64,000 bases of DNA from Dictyobacter vulcani (GCF_008974265.1 NZ_BKZW01000002.1:620001-684000); one strand, 5' to 3'; positions 33,824 to 42,727 are shown, numbered from the stretch's first letter. A program made the numbers and translations. The notes: generated by a model from the letters alone, not told the origin.

Positions 33824-34957
33824 TCAACTAGAACTGGAATAGGACAAACTTACCTTTTGAGCAGCAGTTCTACCTACAACAAGTATCAGGAATGCTCCAA
33901 CCAGAATCAGTGCAGCCGCCGGAGCGGCCCCTCCAACAGAGAAAAGCGGTGCGTGGCCTGAAAGGAAGGAGCGTTCGCCGTAGATGAAGATCACTATCGC
34001 CATCACGTAAAGGAGTTTACTTATCATTCGGTAGCCGACGCGATTGTATCTGTGCGAAACTGCTATCTTGTAGGCTCCACGTATCACCAGGAGCATGAGT
34101 ACAGCCGCTATCCAGAAGATCAGCCCGGCCGCATTCCCTTTTGGCCCCACCTGATAGCCATTGACACCCAGCGTCAAGTTGGCGTAGCTCCCGTACAACA
34201 TGATCGCTAAACCAAGGACGAGGAGGGTCTCTGTGAGAAGCAGACCTGGGAATCTTGCCAGGCCCTGCCAGGTCTCTAAACGTGCTTTGACGGTTTCACG
34301 ACCCATGAGAAGAAACATACCGGGGACGGTAATCCCTAAAAAGCTGATCCAATTCCACTGCGGCGGCTTGAGTGCTGGTCCCGCTAGTTGTCCCAACGCA
34401 ATCGCCATCAGGATGGTTCCGACAATCAGGATGACGCCATCACGGAGCATGAGTGGAAATGTGATGTGCCCTGCTGGGCGAGCAGGCCTGGAAAACCCCG
34501 ATAAGGCCAGCCCACCGGCACCAAAGAACAGGCCCACCAGGACCGTGATGAACTGCGCGAGAGCGATTGCTTGGGAAGCGTAGCCCAGGTGAAACGCTGT
34601 CATAGCGAAACCAAAGTAGAAAAACGCATTTGCCAGAGCGCCGTCCCCAGGAAGTATCCCGATACCATGAGGCGCAGGCTTTTTATTCAAAACCACACGC
34701 CATAGCATGAGAGCAGCGTGGAGCATACCAAAGCTGAAAACAATCTCGGCCACCTTGAAAAGTATGCCCAGGCTGTCAACAACAGAACCCCCTTTGAAGA
34801 TGACGCTTGCAGGTGTCAAGAGGGCCAGGGCCAGCATGACGATGCCGATAATGGTGAACGCAGACGCGCTTACAAGGCTATATCCCTTTACAAGACTATT
34901 CATTGGGGGCGCAACAGATGCATGTTCTGTCGTCTCAATTGCGAGTGCCTTATTCAT
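33824..34957 (-). CDS. multi-pass membrane protein of unknown function
   Basis: Predicted 377 residues. The start is ATG 34957 after AAGGAGAA; 13 upstream codons are in frame without a site. About ten hydrophobic helices cover nearly the whole length; the longest hydrophilic loops are near residues 95-110 (NKKPAPHGIGILPGDG) and 160-175 (SGFSRPARPAG). No transporter signature, nucleotide motif or catalytic triad is visible. Family unrecognised. The gene reads away from the sigma-factor pair that lies 380 bases upstream on the opposite strand, so the two could share a divergent promoter region. Confidence 0.7.
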   Translation of the reverse strand: MNKALAIETTEHASVAPPMNSLVKGYSLVSASAFTIIGIVMLALALLTPASVIFKGGSVVDSLGILFKVAEIVFSFGMLHAALMLWRVVLNKKPAPHGIGILPGDGALANAFFYFGFAMTAFHLGYASQAIALAQFITVLVGLFFGAGGLALSGFSRPARPAGHITFPLMLRDGVILIVGTILMAIALGQLAGPALKPPQWNWISFLGITVPGMFLLMGRETVKARLETWQGLARFPGLLLTETLLVLGLAIMLYGSYANLTLGVNGYQVGPKGNAAGLIFWIAAVLMLLVIRGAYKIAVSHRYNRVGYRMISKLLYVMAIVIFIYGERSFLSGHAPLFSVGGAAPAAALILVGAFLILVVGRTAAQKVSLSYSSSS

Positions 34958-35336
34958 CAAAATTCTCCTTCTTCTCATTGGACAGATCGTGTCCATCGTA
35001 TCGTCGGGAGATGCTGTGAAACGTCATGGTTCTGTGGTCTGGTTGTCCAGGCACATCTCCCTGGGTGTTTTTCCTTTCACCTACCCAGACTGTTTTTTGA
35101 AAAAAATATTCCCTCTGTAATCGCAAAAAATAAAAGCACTGCATTATAAGTATAAAAATATGGTAATCTTATTCCTGTAATGAATACATAAAAAAGTGTA
35201 GAGCATGCAGACTCATCTACAAAAGATCATCGGACCAGATGGAAATGAAAAGGCCAGGAATCTTCTCTACCTGGATAGGGGGGAATAAAATCACGATCCT
35301 ATCAGTCTTTTCTAGTGGAGGATAAAAGGAAAGGAA
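34958..35336. other. divergent promoter region
   Basis: AT-rich spacer between the membrane protein and the ECF sigma gene. A 27-codon frame (35204-35287, beginning MQTHLQKIIG) could be a leader peptide but has no ribosome binding site. No confident ECF-type -35/-10 pair was identified. Confidence 0.3.
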
Positions 35337-35864
35337 GTGCAAGAGCGCGATCAACGCTTGCGTTTTGAACAAATCGTCCTGCCGCATCTGGATGCAGCAT
35401 ACAATCTGGCTCGCTGGCTGACACATAATGACCAGGATGCGCAAGATATCGTGCAAGAAGCATACTTGCGAGCCTTTCGATTTTTTCACGGCTTTCGTGG
35501 CGGCGATAGTCGCGCCTGGTTGCTGACCATTGTACGTAATACCTGTTACAGTTGGCTGCAACAGCACCAAACCGATCCATTAACAGTACCTTTTCAGGAA
35601 GAACTTCATGATATAGGAGCTGAGACCCTGAATCCAGAAGTGTTGCATGTGCATTGTATCGATCAGCAGAGGCTTAGAGAGGCCCTGGAAATGTTGCCTG
35701 TAGAGTTTCGTGAAGTAATCATTTTACGAGAAATAGAAGAATTATCATATAAGGAGATTAGCATCATTGCTCATGTGCCCCTGGGGACCGTGATGTCTCG
35801 TCTGGCACGTGGACGTAAATGGCTTCAGCGCTATCTTGCTGCTCACATGAATGAAGAGGAATGA
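35337..35864 (+). CDS. ECF (extracytoplasmic function) sigma factor
   Basis: Predicted 175 residues from a GTG start preceded by AAAGGAAAGGAA; a stop lies just upstream in frame. Region 2 (about residues 12-75) reads LPHLDAAYNLARWLTHNDQDAQDIVQEAYLRAF, then SRAWLLTIVRNTCYSWL. Region 4 (about 118-170) reads LEMLPVEFREVIILREIEELSYKEISIIAHVPLGTVMSRLARGRKWL, a standard helix-turn-helix for -35 recognition. It directs RNA polymerase to a small stress regulon. The next gene, two bases downstream, encodes its zinc-finger membrane anti-sigma factor, so the pair is co-transcribed and probably self-regulated. Confidence 0.93.
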   Translation: MQERDQRLRFEQIVLPHLDAAYNLARWLTHNDQDAQDIVQEAYLRAFRFFHGFRGGDSRAWLLTIVRNTCYSWLQQHQTDPLTVPFQEELHDIGAETLNPEVLHVHCIDQQRLREALEMLPVEFREVIILREIEELSYKEISIIAHVPLGTVMSRLARGRKWLQRYLAAHMNEEE

Positions 35865-35865
35865 T

Positions 35866-36627
35866 ATGAATTGTACACAGGCGCAGCGTCTTCTCCACGC
35901 ATATCTGGATGCAGAATTGGATCTGGCTGACACCTTAGAGGTTGAGCAGCACCTCCAGACATGTACTGCTTGTTTAGCAGCCTACAATAATTATCAGGAG
36001 CTCCAAACGGCCATAAAAACAAGTTCTCTTTACTTTCAGACTCCTGAGAAGTTGCAGAAGCGCATCAGGTCCTCGGTGCTCAAAGCCAATAAAACCTCAT
36101 TTATTTCTCACGTGACGTCCTGGCGTATGCTGAGTGTTGCGGCTATGCTGATCTTTGCCTCCCTTCTTTCGCTCTGGGGGGTTACTCATTTCTGGCCCAC
36201 ATCTTCTGGTGACACTCGCATAGAACAGGAGGTGCTCGCCAGTCATGTGCGCTCACTGATGGCAAATCATCTGGTAGATGTCCCATCGTCTGACCAGCAT
36301 ACCGTCAAACCATGGTTTAATGGAAAACTTGATTTCTCACCTCCAGTAGTCGATCTGGCAGCCCAGGGATTTCCCTTGATTGGTGGGCGCCTGGATTATC
36401 TGAATAACCAGCCGGTAGCAGCCCTCGTCTACAAGCATCGACAACATCGTATTAATCTCTTCATCTGGCCGTCAACACAAAACATAGGGGGTGAAACGGA
36501 AACAAACACCCCCCAGGGTTATCACCTCATTCACTGGACAAAATCAGGGCTGACCTTCTGGGCGGTCTCGGATCTGAACATGAATGAGTTGCAGCAATTT
36601 GTCCAACTGGTGCAAGATTCGACATAA
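35866..36627 (+). CDS. membrane anti-sigma factor, zinc-finger type
   Basis: Predicted 253 residues. The start is ATG 35866, just after the sigma stop, with GAAGAGGA as binding site; an ATG at 35851 overlapping the sigma gene is also in frame. The N-terminal anti-sigma zinc-binding (ZAS/zf-HC2) domain shows Cys3, His29, Cys33 and Cys36 (EQHLQTCTAC). One membrane helix lies near residues 85-107 (MLSVAAMLIFASLLSLWG). The extracellular sensor part (about 108-253) includes FSPPVVDLAAQGFPLIGGRL and INLFIWPS, a pattern seen in many ECF anti-sigma factors. It holds the sigma factor at the membrane until an unknown signal. Second gene of the operon. Confidence 0.9.
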   Translation: MNCTQAQRLLHAYLDAELDLADTLEVEQHLQTCTACLAAYNNYQELQTAIKTSSLYFQTPEKLQKRIRSSVLKANKTSFISHVTSWRMLSVAAMLIFASLLSLWGVTHFWPTSSGDTRIEQEVLASHVRSLMANHLVDVPSSDQHTVKPWFNGKLDFSPPVVDLAAQGFPLIGGRLDYLNNQPVAALVYKHRQHRINLFIWPSTQNIGGETETNTPQGYHLIHWTKSGLTFWAVSDLNMNELQQFVQLVQDST

Positions 36628-36632
36628 CTTAC

Positions 36633-36800
36633 ATGGTTTTACTAAGAAATATGAAAGAGCAGACGATGATAGAACAGAACGGTTTGCAGCAAGCAAAAAT
36701 TAGTGTTGATCCTCAATTATTAGATGAACCGGAAATGGCTCATGATATTTTGCTTGTGAGGAAGCGGTTACCTGTGAATGACTGCTGGCTCATATGTTGA
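36633..36800 (+). CDS. possible 55-residue ORF after anti-sigma gene
   Basis: It starts five bases beyond the anti-sigma stop; internal ATGs at 36651 and 36666 are alternative starts. The predicted peptide is polar and acidic in the middle (QLLDEPEMAHDILLVRKRL) and ends CWLIC. No family or strong ribosome binding site is seen, although the position suggests a third member of the sigma operon. It could equally be a relic. Confidence 0.25.
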   Translation: MVLLRNMKEQTMIEQNGLQQAKISVDPQLLDEPEMAHDILLVRKRLPVNDCWLIC

Positions 36801-36811
36801 ACCCTTACATA

Positions 36812-37144
36812 TTAAGCTGTTGGAACCGCAAATGCGCCGCCGGCCGCTTTGCGCATCGCCTCCATCCCTTCGCTCATAGTAAAGAGCCGGGTCACCTCGT
36901 TTACCTTCATTATGCCCGAGGCCTTAACGGCCAGGTTTACTGCGGACGCCGTAATATCATCGGGTACCTCGATGAGTGCTACGCCGTCGTATGCTCCCAG
37001 AGCGTAATACAGACTGAGCAGTCTGCCGCCCAGCCTCTGCACTAGCTCCTGGCTGGGAATGCTGCGGTCCTGTGGCTTCTGAATCATTGTTGCCCAGGCC
37101 TCAGATGTGTACGTAAATTGCACCATATACGTTGACGTTGCCAT
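36812..37144 (-). CDS. GYD-domain protein
   Basis: Predicted 110 residues. The start is ATG 37144 with AGGAAA upstream; the frame is open further without a site. The sequence YMVQFTYTSEAWATMIQKPQDR, then LGGRLLSLYYALGAYDGVALIEVPDD, fits the GYD family of small ferredoxin-like alpha+beta proteins (the GxYDxVxxxExPD motif). These proteins are of unknown biochemical role and may bind small ligands or act like dimeric alpha/beta-barrel monooxygenases. Single gene. Confidence 0.85.
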   Translation of the reverse strand: MATSTYMVQFTYTSEAWATMIQKPQDRSIPSQELVQRLGGRLLSLYYALGAYDGVALIEVPDDITASAVNLAVKASGIMKVNEVTRLFTMSEGMEAMRKAAGGAFAVPTA

Positions 37145-37498
37145 GAGAGATGTTTCCTTTCTATTATCAGTATCGTTTATCTGGATGTTCAAGCAAATCT
37201 GTAATAAGGGGGGAATGACTATTCACACCTTCAGTATAATGTGCGTATACAAAGCTGATTGCCTCCTTGCTCTTTATTGGCAATCCTGTCCACATTCCAT
37301 CCTCTTAACATTTCCACATGGATATGATTTCGCACTGGCCAGTCAGGACCTGGAAAGAATGAAATGAGAAAATTTGCAGAATACTACAATCATTCTCGAC
37401 AATCATTCTATCGCCTGGTGCTCCAAGGCATCTATAATGATCACCAGATAGAGAACATGACGTTTTGCTTTTGTAAATATAGTGGAGGAATTGAGAAA
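37145..37498. other. intergenic upstream of cupin operon
   Basis: Divergent spacer. The cupin reading frame extends upstream to 37364 but shows no conserved residues before 37499. No clear promoter boxes or repeats seen. Confidence 0.3.
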
Positions 37499-37894
37499 AT
37501 GGATATCAAAAGAAGTGGCTCGCAGCCTTCCGGTAAAGGACCGGCTGAATATTTTACCGGCACAGTACGCATTGATCCCCAGTTCGAGGCACCCGCTCCG
37601 GCACGCGTGGTCGGTGCCAGTGTCACCTTCGAGCCTGGTGCTCGGACAGCATGGCATACCCATCCACTGGGCCAGACCCTGATCGTAACGGCTGGCTATG
37701 GCCGTGCTCAACGCTGGGATGGTCCAATCGAGGAGATTCGACCGGGTGACGTGATCTGGTTCTCGCCGGGTGAGAAGCATTGGCACGGTGCCGCAGCAAC
37801 CACGGCCATGACGCATATTGCCATTCAGGAAAAGCTTGATGGCAAGACCGTTGACTGGATGGAAAAGGTCAGTGACGAACAATATCAGGCCTGA
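37499..37894 (+). CDS. cupin domain protein
   Basis: Predicted 131 residues. The start is ATG 37499, with GGAGGA about 10 bases upstream. The cupin barrel has motif 1 PGARTAWHTHPLGQTLIVTAG (metal ligands His, His, with Gln in place of Glu) and motif 2 RPGDVIWFSPGEKHWHGA (His ligand). It matches the small HTHPxGQxLxVxxGxG group related to carboxymuconolactone-decarboxylase-associated and quercetinase-like cupins, often co-encoded with oxidoreductases. The aldo/keto reductase gene follows after 52 bases on the same strand, so the two likely form an operon acting on one reactive carbonyl compound. Substrate unknown. Confidence 0.87.
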   Translation: MDIKRSGSQPSGKGPAEYFTGTVRIDPQFEAPAPARVVGASVTFEPGARTAWHTHPLGQTLIVTAGYGRAQRWDGPIEEIRPGDVIWFSPGEKHWHGAAATTAMTHIAIQEKLDGKTVDWMEKVSDEQYQA

Positions 37895-37946
37895 TCGTGA
37901 AGAACAATTGTTGTGACTTTGAATGCAAAGGCAGGAGATAAGATAC

Positions 37947-38936
37947 ATGCAGAAGCGCAAACTTGGAAACAGTAACCTGGAAGTTTCGGAACTCGGCCTT
38001 GGCTGTATGGGCATGAGCACATCATATGGCCCTGCGGACGAGAAGGAGTCTATTGCCACTATTCGCCGCGCCATTGAGCTTGGATGCACCTTTCTTGATA
38101 CCGCCGAGGTTTACGGCCCCTTCACTAATGAAGAATTGCTGGGTCGGGCGCTCAAGGGGCGGCGCGACCAGGTAATCCTCGCCACGAAGTTCGGCTTCCG
38201 CATCGAAAACGGCAAGCAGGCAGGCACCGGCCGCGATAGTCGTCCAGAGCACATCCGCAGCGTGGTCGAGGAATCCCTGCGGCGTCTGCAGACCGACCAT
38301 ATCGATCTGCTCTATCAGCACCGCGTTGATCCTGCTGTGCCGATGGAGGATGTGGCAGGCACAGTGGGCGAGCTGGTAAAAGAGGGCAAAGTACGCTTCT
38401 TCGGCCTCTCCGAGGCAGGTGTCGCCAATATTCGGCGTGCCCACGCCGTCCATCCCGTCACGGCACTGCAGAGCGAATATTCACTGTGGGAGCGGAATCT
38501 GGAGGCGGACGTCATTCCAGCGCTTCGTGAGCTTGGCATTGGATTGGTGCCATTCTCACCACTTGGCCGTGGCTTCCTGACCGGTGCAGTCAAACGAGCA
38601 GAGGAATATCCCGAGGGTGACTTCCGACGCGGCGACCCACGCTACCAGGGCGAGAACTTCGACGCCAACGTACGTGCTGCAGAGGCGGTGCGTGAGATAG
38701 CTCGCTCAATCGGCGTCCAGCCGGGACAGGTTGCGCTTGCCTGGTTGCTGCACAAAGGACCAGACATCGTGCCGATTCCGGGCACGAAGCGTGTTAAATA
38801 CCTGGAGGAGAACATTGCCGCCACTACGGTCTCGCTCGACGCGGCCCAGATGAGCGCGCTCGACAACGCGCTCGCGCCAGAAAAGATCTCCGGCCCACGC
38901 TATAACCCGACCGTCATGTCTATGATCGACCGCTAG
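37947..38936 (+). CDS. aldo/keto reductase
   Basis: Predicted 329-residue NADPH-dependent aldo/keto reductase. The start is ATG 37947 with CAGGAGA upstream. Catalytic residues are seen in order: Asp and Tyr in LDTAEVYGPF, Lys in ILATKFGF, His in LLYQHRVDP. The C-terminal cofactor part carries IVPIPGTKRVKYLEEN. It resembles the YajO/IolS-like group (AKR13-type) with ELGLGCMGMSTSYGP at the start. It reduces aldehydes or ketones in the cytosol. It follows the cupin gene in a probable two-gene operon ended by a strong terminator. Confidence 0.92.
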   Translation: MQKRKLGNSNLEVSELGLGCMGMSTSYGPADEKESIATIRRAIELGCTFLDTAEVYGPFTNEELLGRALKGRRDQVILATKFGFRIENGKQAGTGRDSRPEHIRSVVEESLRRLQTDHIDLLYQHRVDPAVPMEDVAGTVGELVKEGKVRFFGLSEAGVANIRRAHAVHPVTALQSEYSLWERNLEADVIPALRELGIGLVPFSPLGRGFLTGAVKRAEEYPEGDFRRGDPRYQGENFDANVRAAEAVREIARSIGVQPGQVALAWLLHKGPDIVPIPGTKRVKYLEENIAATTVSLDAAQMSALDNALAPEKISGPRYNPTVMSMIDR

Positions 38937-38965
38937 GCGATAGCATAGGCATGCGCCAGGAGCAG

Positions 38966-39017
38966 GGAGGCCGCCACCCGTATGGCTTCGGCGGCCCCAA
39001 CTGGCCTCCTCTTTTTT
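38966..39017 (+). terminator. rho-independent terminator
   Basis: Stem GGAGGCC (38966-38972)/GGCCTCC (39003-39009) with an inner GCCGCC/GGCGGC extension, followed by TCTTTTTT. It ends the cupin/aldo-keto reductase operon. Confidence 0.8.
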
Positions 39018-39138
39018 CACTATGAATGCATTCTCATCTCTTTTTTATGCCGTCAAATGCACAATGGACTATAATTTTCATTTGGAAACAAATTGCCGTC
39101 ATCGGTATATGTAAAAACATCCATAAAGTTAAAAACAA
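39018..39138. other. intergenic before ferredoxin promoter
   Basis: AT-rich, no gene seen. Confidence 0.3.
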
Positions 39139-39185
39139 TGGTATACTAAAAAAAGCAGTTATCAGTCATTACGTGTGTACTGATA
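39139..39185 (+). promoter_or_regulatory. extended -10 promoter and candidate operator
   Basis: TGG-TATACT (39139-39147) is an extended -10 element. An inverted repeat TATCAGT (39160-39166)/ACTGATA (39179-39185) spans the region just downstream of the expected start of transcription. This could control the ferredoxin/P450 unit. No good -35 box is seen. Confidence 0.45.
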
Positions 39186-39251
39186 TGGTTAGCCGCCGTA
39201 CCTGCTGGAACATGAGTCCTGGCAGGATGATAGAGGTAAGGAGAACATGCG

Positions 39252-39494
39252 ATGCGTGTGATTGCTTCAACGCACAAATGTATTGCCAGTGGATCATGTG
39301 TAATGACCTGCGCGCAGGTGTTTGGACAACGAGATGAAGATGGGGTGGTGCAGGTTTTAGATGAGCATCCTTCCCTGAATCTGCTGAAGAGTGTTAAACA
39401 GGCGGTTGATTTGTGTCCATCGCTGGCTTTGTCGCTGGAAGATGAGCAGGATGTTGATCATCTCACGGTTGTGGAAGATAGAAGCGGTGAATAG
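39252..39494 (+). CDS. small ferredoxin, P450 partner type
   Basis: Predicted 80-residue iron-sulfur ferredoxin. The cysteines are C10-x5-C16-x3-C20 and C55-P (KCIASGSCVMTC ... AVDLCPSLAL). The C-x5-C...CP core, followed by FGQRDEDGVVQVL, is the pattern of the [3Fe-4S]/[4Fe-4S] ferredoxins that feed electrons to actinobacterial P450s. The residue midway between the first two cysteines, which decides cluster type, is Ser13, and there is an additional cysteine at 20. It lies 98 bases before a P450 on the same strand, almost certainly its redox partner. A ferredoxin reductase is not in the vicinity. Confidence 0.88.
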   Translation: MRVIASTHKCIASGSCVMTCAQVFGQRDEDGVVQVLDEHPSLNLLKSVKQAVDLCPSLALSLEDEQDVDHLTVVEDRSGE

Positions 39495-39592
39495 TGGTGG
39501 CGCATACCGGGCTGTAAGCATGTTTCTACGAACGTTTGCTGTGTTTTGTTGATGCTGCAAAACTTTCTATTCACTAGAAGGAGTCCGTTTTT

Positions 39593-40848
39593 ATGACACA
39601 ACAGTCTACCCACGAGAGCACCCCACAGGAAGAACTTCCCAGTTATCCTTTTTCCTTTGCCGAGCATAGCCTGGAGTGCCCGGTCGAGTATGAGCGTCTG
39701 CGTGCGCAATGTCCTGTCTCCCATGTGAAGATGCCATACGGGGGGAATGCTGTATTGTTGACGCGGCACGCGGATGTGGCCAAAGCCTTTACGGATCCTG
39801 CGTGTGGGATCATTCAAGCGGCGGATGGGGATGTTCCTCGGGTCGAAGCCGGGATGGTCATTGGCTCCGGGGATGGAGATTCCACACTGTTTAGCGCCTC
39901 TGATGCCCGGCATAATCAAATTCGTCGCCTGGTGACGCAGGCCTTTACGGTGAAGTTTGCCAACGAATTAGCGCCCGGTGTGGTGGATGTCACCAATAAA
40001 CTGATTGATGCCATGGAGCGTTCCGGACCACCGGCCGACCTGTTCGAGAACTATGCGATTCAGACGCCGATGGCCGTGATCTGCGATATGCTGGGTGTAC
40101 CCGCAAAAGACGAGCAACAGTTTCGTCAGTGGGCGAAGACGATTATCTCGACTACTATTGCGCCCGAGGAACTGCAAGCGCAGCGGATGCAGATGGTCCA
40201 GTATATGTTGCCACTGATTGAGCAAGAGCGTCAGCAGCCACGCAATACGATACTCAGTATGCTGGTCAAGGCGTCTGAAAGAGGCGATGAGGTATTGAGC
40301 GTTCCAGAGGTGCTTTCTTTTGCCATTGGTCTGGTGGTGGCGGGTTTTGAGACGGTGAGCACAACGTTTACCAACTCGGCCTTTATTTTGCTCCAGCGTC
40401 CCGACCTGCTTGAACAGTTGAAGGAACGGCTCGATGATCCGCCGCGTCTGGCGTCCGCCATCGAGGAAATCTTGCGCGTGACGCCAATCGGTCTCAGTCG
40501 ACCCGGATTACGGGGATTACGCGGGGAACGGTTGATTTTCCTGGTATGTCGGTCGAGAAAGGAGAAGTGCTGCTGCTCGATTTCCTTGCCGCGAACCGGG
40601 ATGAGTCAGTATTTCCGCATGCGAACGAGATAGATTTTGATCGCGAGGCAAACCCGATGATCAGTTTTGGACGTGGTATCCATGCCTGCCTGGGTCAGCA
40701 GATTGCGCGTATGGAGTTACGCGTGTTGTGGAGCACGCTCCTCAAGCGTTTACCAGGAGTGCGTCTGGCCGTGTCGCCATCCGAAGTCCCCTGGCGACCA
40801 CGTGATACTGCAACCTTTGGTCCGGCTCACCTCCCCGTAACCTGGTAG
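39593..40848 (+). pseudogene. cytochrome P450, single frameshift
   Basis: Class I P450 of about 418 residues if repaired; the start follows AGAAGGAG. Residues 1 to about 307 are in one frame and include SASDARHNQIRRLVTQAFT, the I-helix GLVVAGFETVSTTF and EEILR. Near a run of four G (40512-40515) the frame is lost. With one extra G the sequence continues as ITRGTVDFPGMSVEKGEVLL, then the heme loop FGRGIHACLGQQIARMEL with its Cys ligand, to the stop at 40848. Everything else is preserved, so a consensus error is as likely as inactivation. It forms a unit with the ferredoxin upstream. Substrate unknown. Confidence 0.82.
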
Positions 40849-40984
40849 AAACTGCGCTTTTCGATAGCTGCATACAAGCTGGTCCTGGCCTTTGCTGCTG
40901 GTTGGGATCACCTTGTATGCAAATGTATAGAGTATAGGCTTGATTTCCATCCCCAGTGCCGTTGCCATGAGGATCTGATTGATG
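40849..40984. other. intergenic
   Basis: Spacer between the P450 and the OFA transporter promoter. No gene or terminator is evident. Confidence 0.3.
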
Positions 40985-40993
40985 TGGTATACT
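40985..40993 (+). promoter_or_regulatory. extended -10 promoter element
   Basis: TGG-TATACT about 125 bases before the OFA transporter start. TTGCCA upstream is at a non-ideal spacing of 20 bases. Confidence 0.35.
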
Positions 40994-41116
40994 GTGATTT
41001 GCCCCGGATGTTGGCCTGATCGGACAGGATATAGGTCAGCGAAGAGGACAACATCAATCGCAAAACCACACCTTACTTTACCTGTGCATGTGAACACCGC
41101 ATGGAGGGACTCACTT

Positions 41117-42418
41117 ATGAGTAGTTCACCGCTCAAAACCTCAACGCAGCCAAATCGCTGGCTGATTGCCATCGCCGCTTTTGTCTTACAGCTTGCTCTC
41201 GGCTCGGTCTACGCCTGGAGCGTCTTTTCCAAACCTATCGCGGCCCTGTTTCATGGTATCTCGGTCAAGCAAGTAACAAACGCGCAGCTTGCACCGATTA
41301 GTTTAACTTTTTCTATCACGTTGCTGGCCCTGGGTGTGACGGCCGCCTTTGGAGGCTATCTCCAACTTCGCTATGGTCCCAGAGTCATTGCGACCGTGGG
41401 TGGCATTCTCTATGGTCTGGGCATTGTTCTGGCAGGACTAACCCTACCCACCCATAACGTGTATTTATTGTATCTTACGTATGGAATTATCGGTGGCATC
41501 GGCATCGGACTCGGATATATTGTGCCGCTGGCAATGCTGCTGCGCTGGTTCCCCGATCGGCGTGGTTTTATCACCGGTCTGGCCGTCGCGGGTTTTGGTC
41601 TGGGCGCGCTCCTGATCGCACAAGCTGTCCCACCACTGCTGGTTCCTACCTCAATCGGCGTTGGATCTACATTTATCTATCTTGGCATTATCTATCTCAT
41701 CGTTGTGGTGGGCGCGGCCCAGTTCTTTCGCCGGGCACCTGAGGGGTATGCACCTGCTGGTTGGACCCCTTCTACAACGACTCAGGCAGTACGGACCAGG
41801 CGCGATTATACCCTGGATGAGGCGTTACGTGACCCACGCTGGTATGTGCTCTGGCTCATTCTGGCGCTCAACGTCACTGCTGGCGCAGCCTTAATTGCCG
41901 TCGCCTCGCCACTGGCTCAAAAATTTACCGCAGTAGATGCTATCGCTGCGGCAGTCTTTGTCAGTACTATCTCCGTCTTCAACGGACTGGGACGCCTGCT
42001 CTGGGCCTGGCTCTCCGATGCCATTGGCCGTCCATTTACCTTCCTGGCCATTTTTATCGTTCAGATTCTTGCCTTCCTGTTGCTGGCTCAGATCGGGGCT
42101 GGTGGCTTCGCGCTCTTGCTGATCCCGGGTGCGCTGATTGGGCTCTGCTATGGTGGTGGCTTTGGAACCATGCCAGCTTTTGCCGCTGACTTCTTCGGTG
42201 CCAAAAACTCGGGCACCATCTACGGAGCCATGTTGACTGCCTGGAGCGCAGGCGGCATTGTTGGTCCTATCCTGATATCCAATATGGACTACCATACTGC
42301 TATCTATGTTATCGTGGTCATCCTGGCTTTATCCTGTGCCCTACCCTTGATTGCCCGTTTCCTTAACCAACGCCAGCGTAACGACACCATTGAAGTCGTT
42401 GCAGGCGATAAATCCTAA
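41117..42418 (+). CDS. MFS transporter, OFA (oxalate/formate antiporter-like) family
   Basis: Predicted 433 residues. The start is ATG 41117 with GGAGGGA seven bases upstream. Twelve membrane helices are expected. The OFA family signature LQLALGSVYAWSVFSKPIA is present in helix 1, followed by ITLLALGVTAAFGGYLQLRYGPR and GIIGGIGIGLGYIVPLAMLLRWFPDRRGFITGLAVAGFG, all typical of OFA antiporters. In the second half, GLGRLLWAWLSDAIGRP and GAKNSGTIYGAMLTAWSAGG also fit. Founding member OxlT exchanges oxalate and formate; most relatives have other or unknown monocarboxylate substrates. Single-gene unit in the cytoplasmic membrane. Confidence 0.9.
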   Translation: MSSSPLKTSTQPNRWLIAIAAFVLQLALGSVYAWSVFSKPIAALFHGISVKQVTNAQLAPISLTFSITLLALGVTAAFGGYLQLRYGPRVIATVGGILYGLGIVLAGLTLPTHNVYLLYLTYGIIGGIGIGLGYIVPLAMLLRWFPDRRGFITGLAVAGFGLGALLIAQAVPPLLVPTSIGVGSTFIYLGIIYLIVVVGAAQFFRRAPEGYAPAGWTPSTTTQAVRTRRDYTLDEALRDPRWYVLWLILALNVTAGAALIAVASPLAQKFTAVDAIAAAVFVSTISVFNGLGRLLWAWLSDAIGRPFTFLAIFIVQILAFLLLAQIGAGGFALLLIPGALIGLCYGGGFGTMPAFAADFFGAKNSGTIYGAMLTAWSAGGIVGPILISNMDYHTAIYVIVVILALSCALPLIARFLNQRQRNDTIEVVAGDKS

Positions 42419-42480
42419 CTCACACGCATCGTGTATACCTGTGGTTTGCTATTGATTTTTGTCTTCTTTGCTGACGTGTC

Positions 42481-42727
42481 GTACGTCGAGTGAGCGCCAC
42501 ACGCAAGGCCGCGCTGCTGAGTTTATTCAGGCCAACGTGAGAGCACGACTCGCAGTGCTGTGGCGCCTACACTCGTCGTGTTTTGTGCTGCCAGACAACA
42601 TGGAGAACCAATCCTCATCGACCATGTATAATGAGCCATGCTTCGTGTAGGCACCACAGTACTGCATACTTTTCTATACTTTTGCCTGAAATCAGGCTGC
42701 AGACTGGCCTCGCGTGTGGCGCTCACT
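42481..42727. repeat. nested palindromic element, long copy B
   Basis: Outer 22-base inverted repeat AGTGAGCGCCACACGCAAGG... (42489-42510 and 42706-42727, one mismatch). Inner 19-base repeat AGTGCTGTGGCGCCTACAC (42554-42572 and 42645-42663, two mismatches). Both correspond to the middle and inner repeats of the element at 25169-25561, down to the shared TGTGGCGCCTACAC and GCGCCACACGC cores, while the unpaired centres differ. No transposase. It lies in the 490-base spacer before the nucleotidyltransferase gene; the rest of that spacer shows no gene. Confidence 0.8.
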
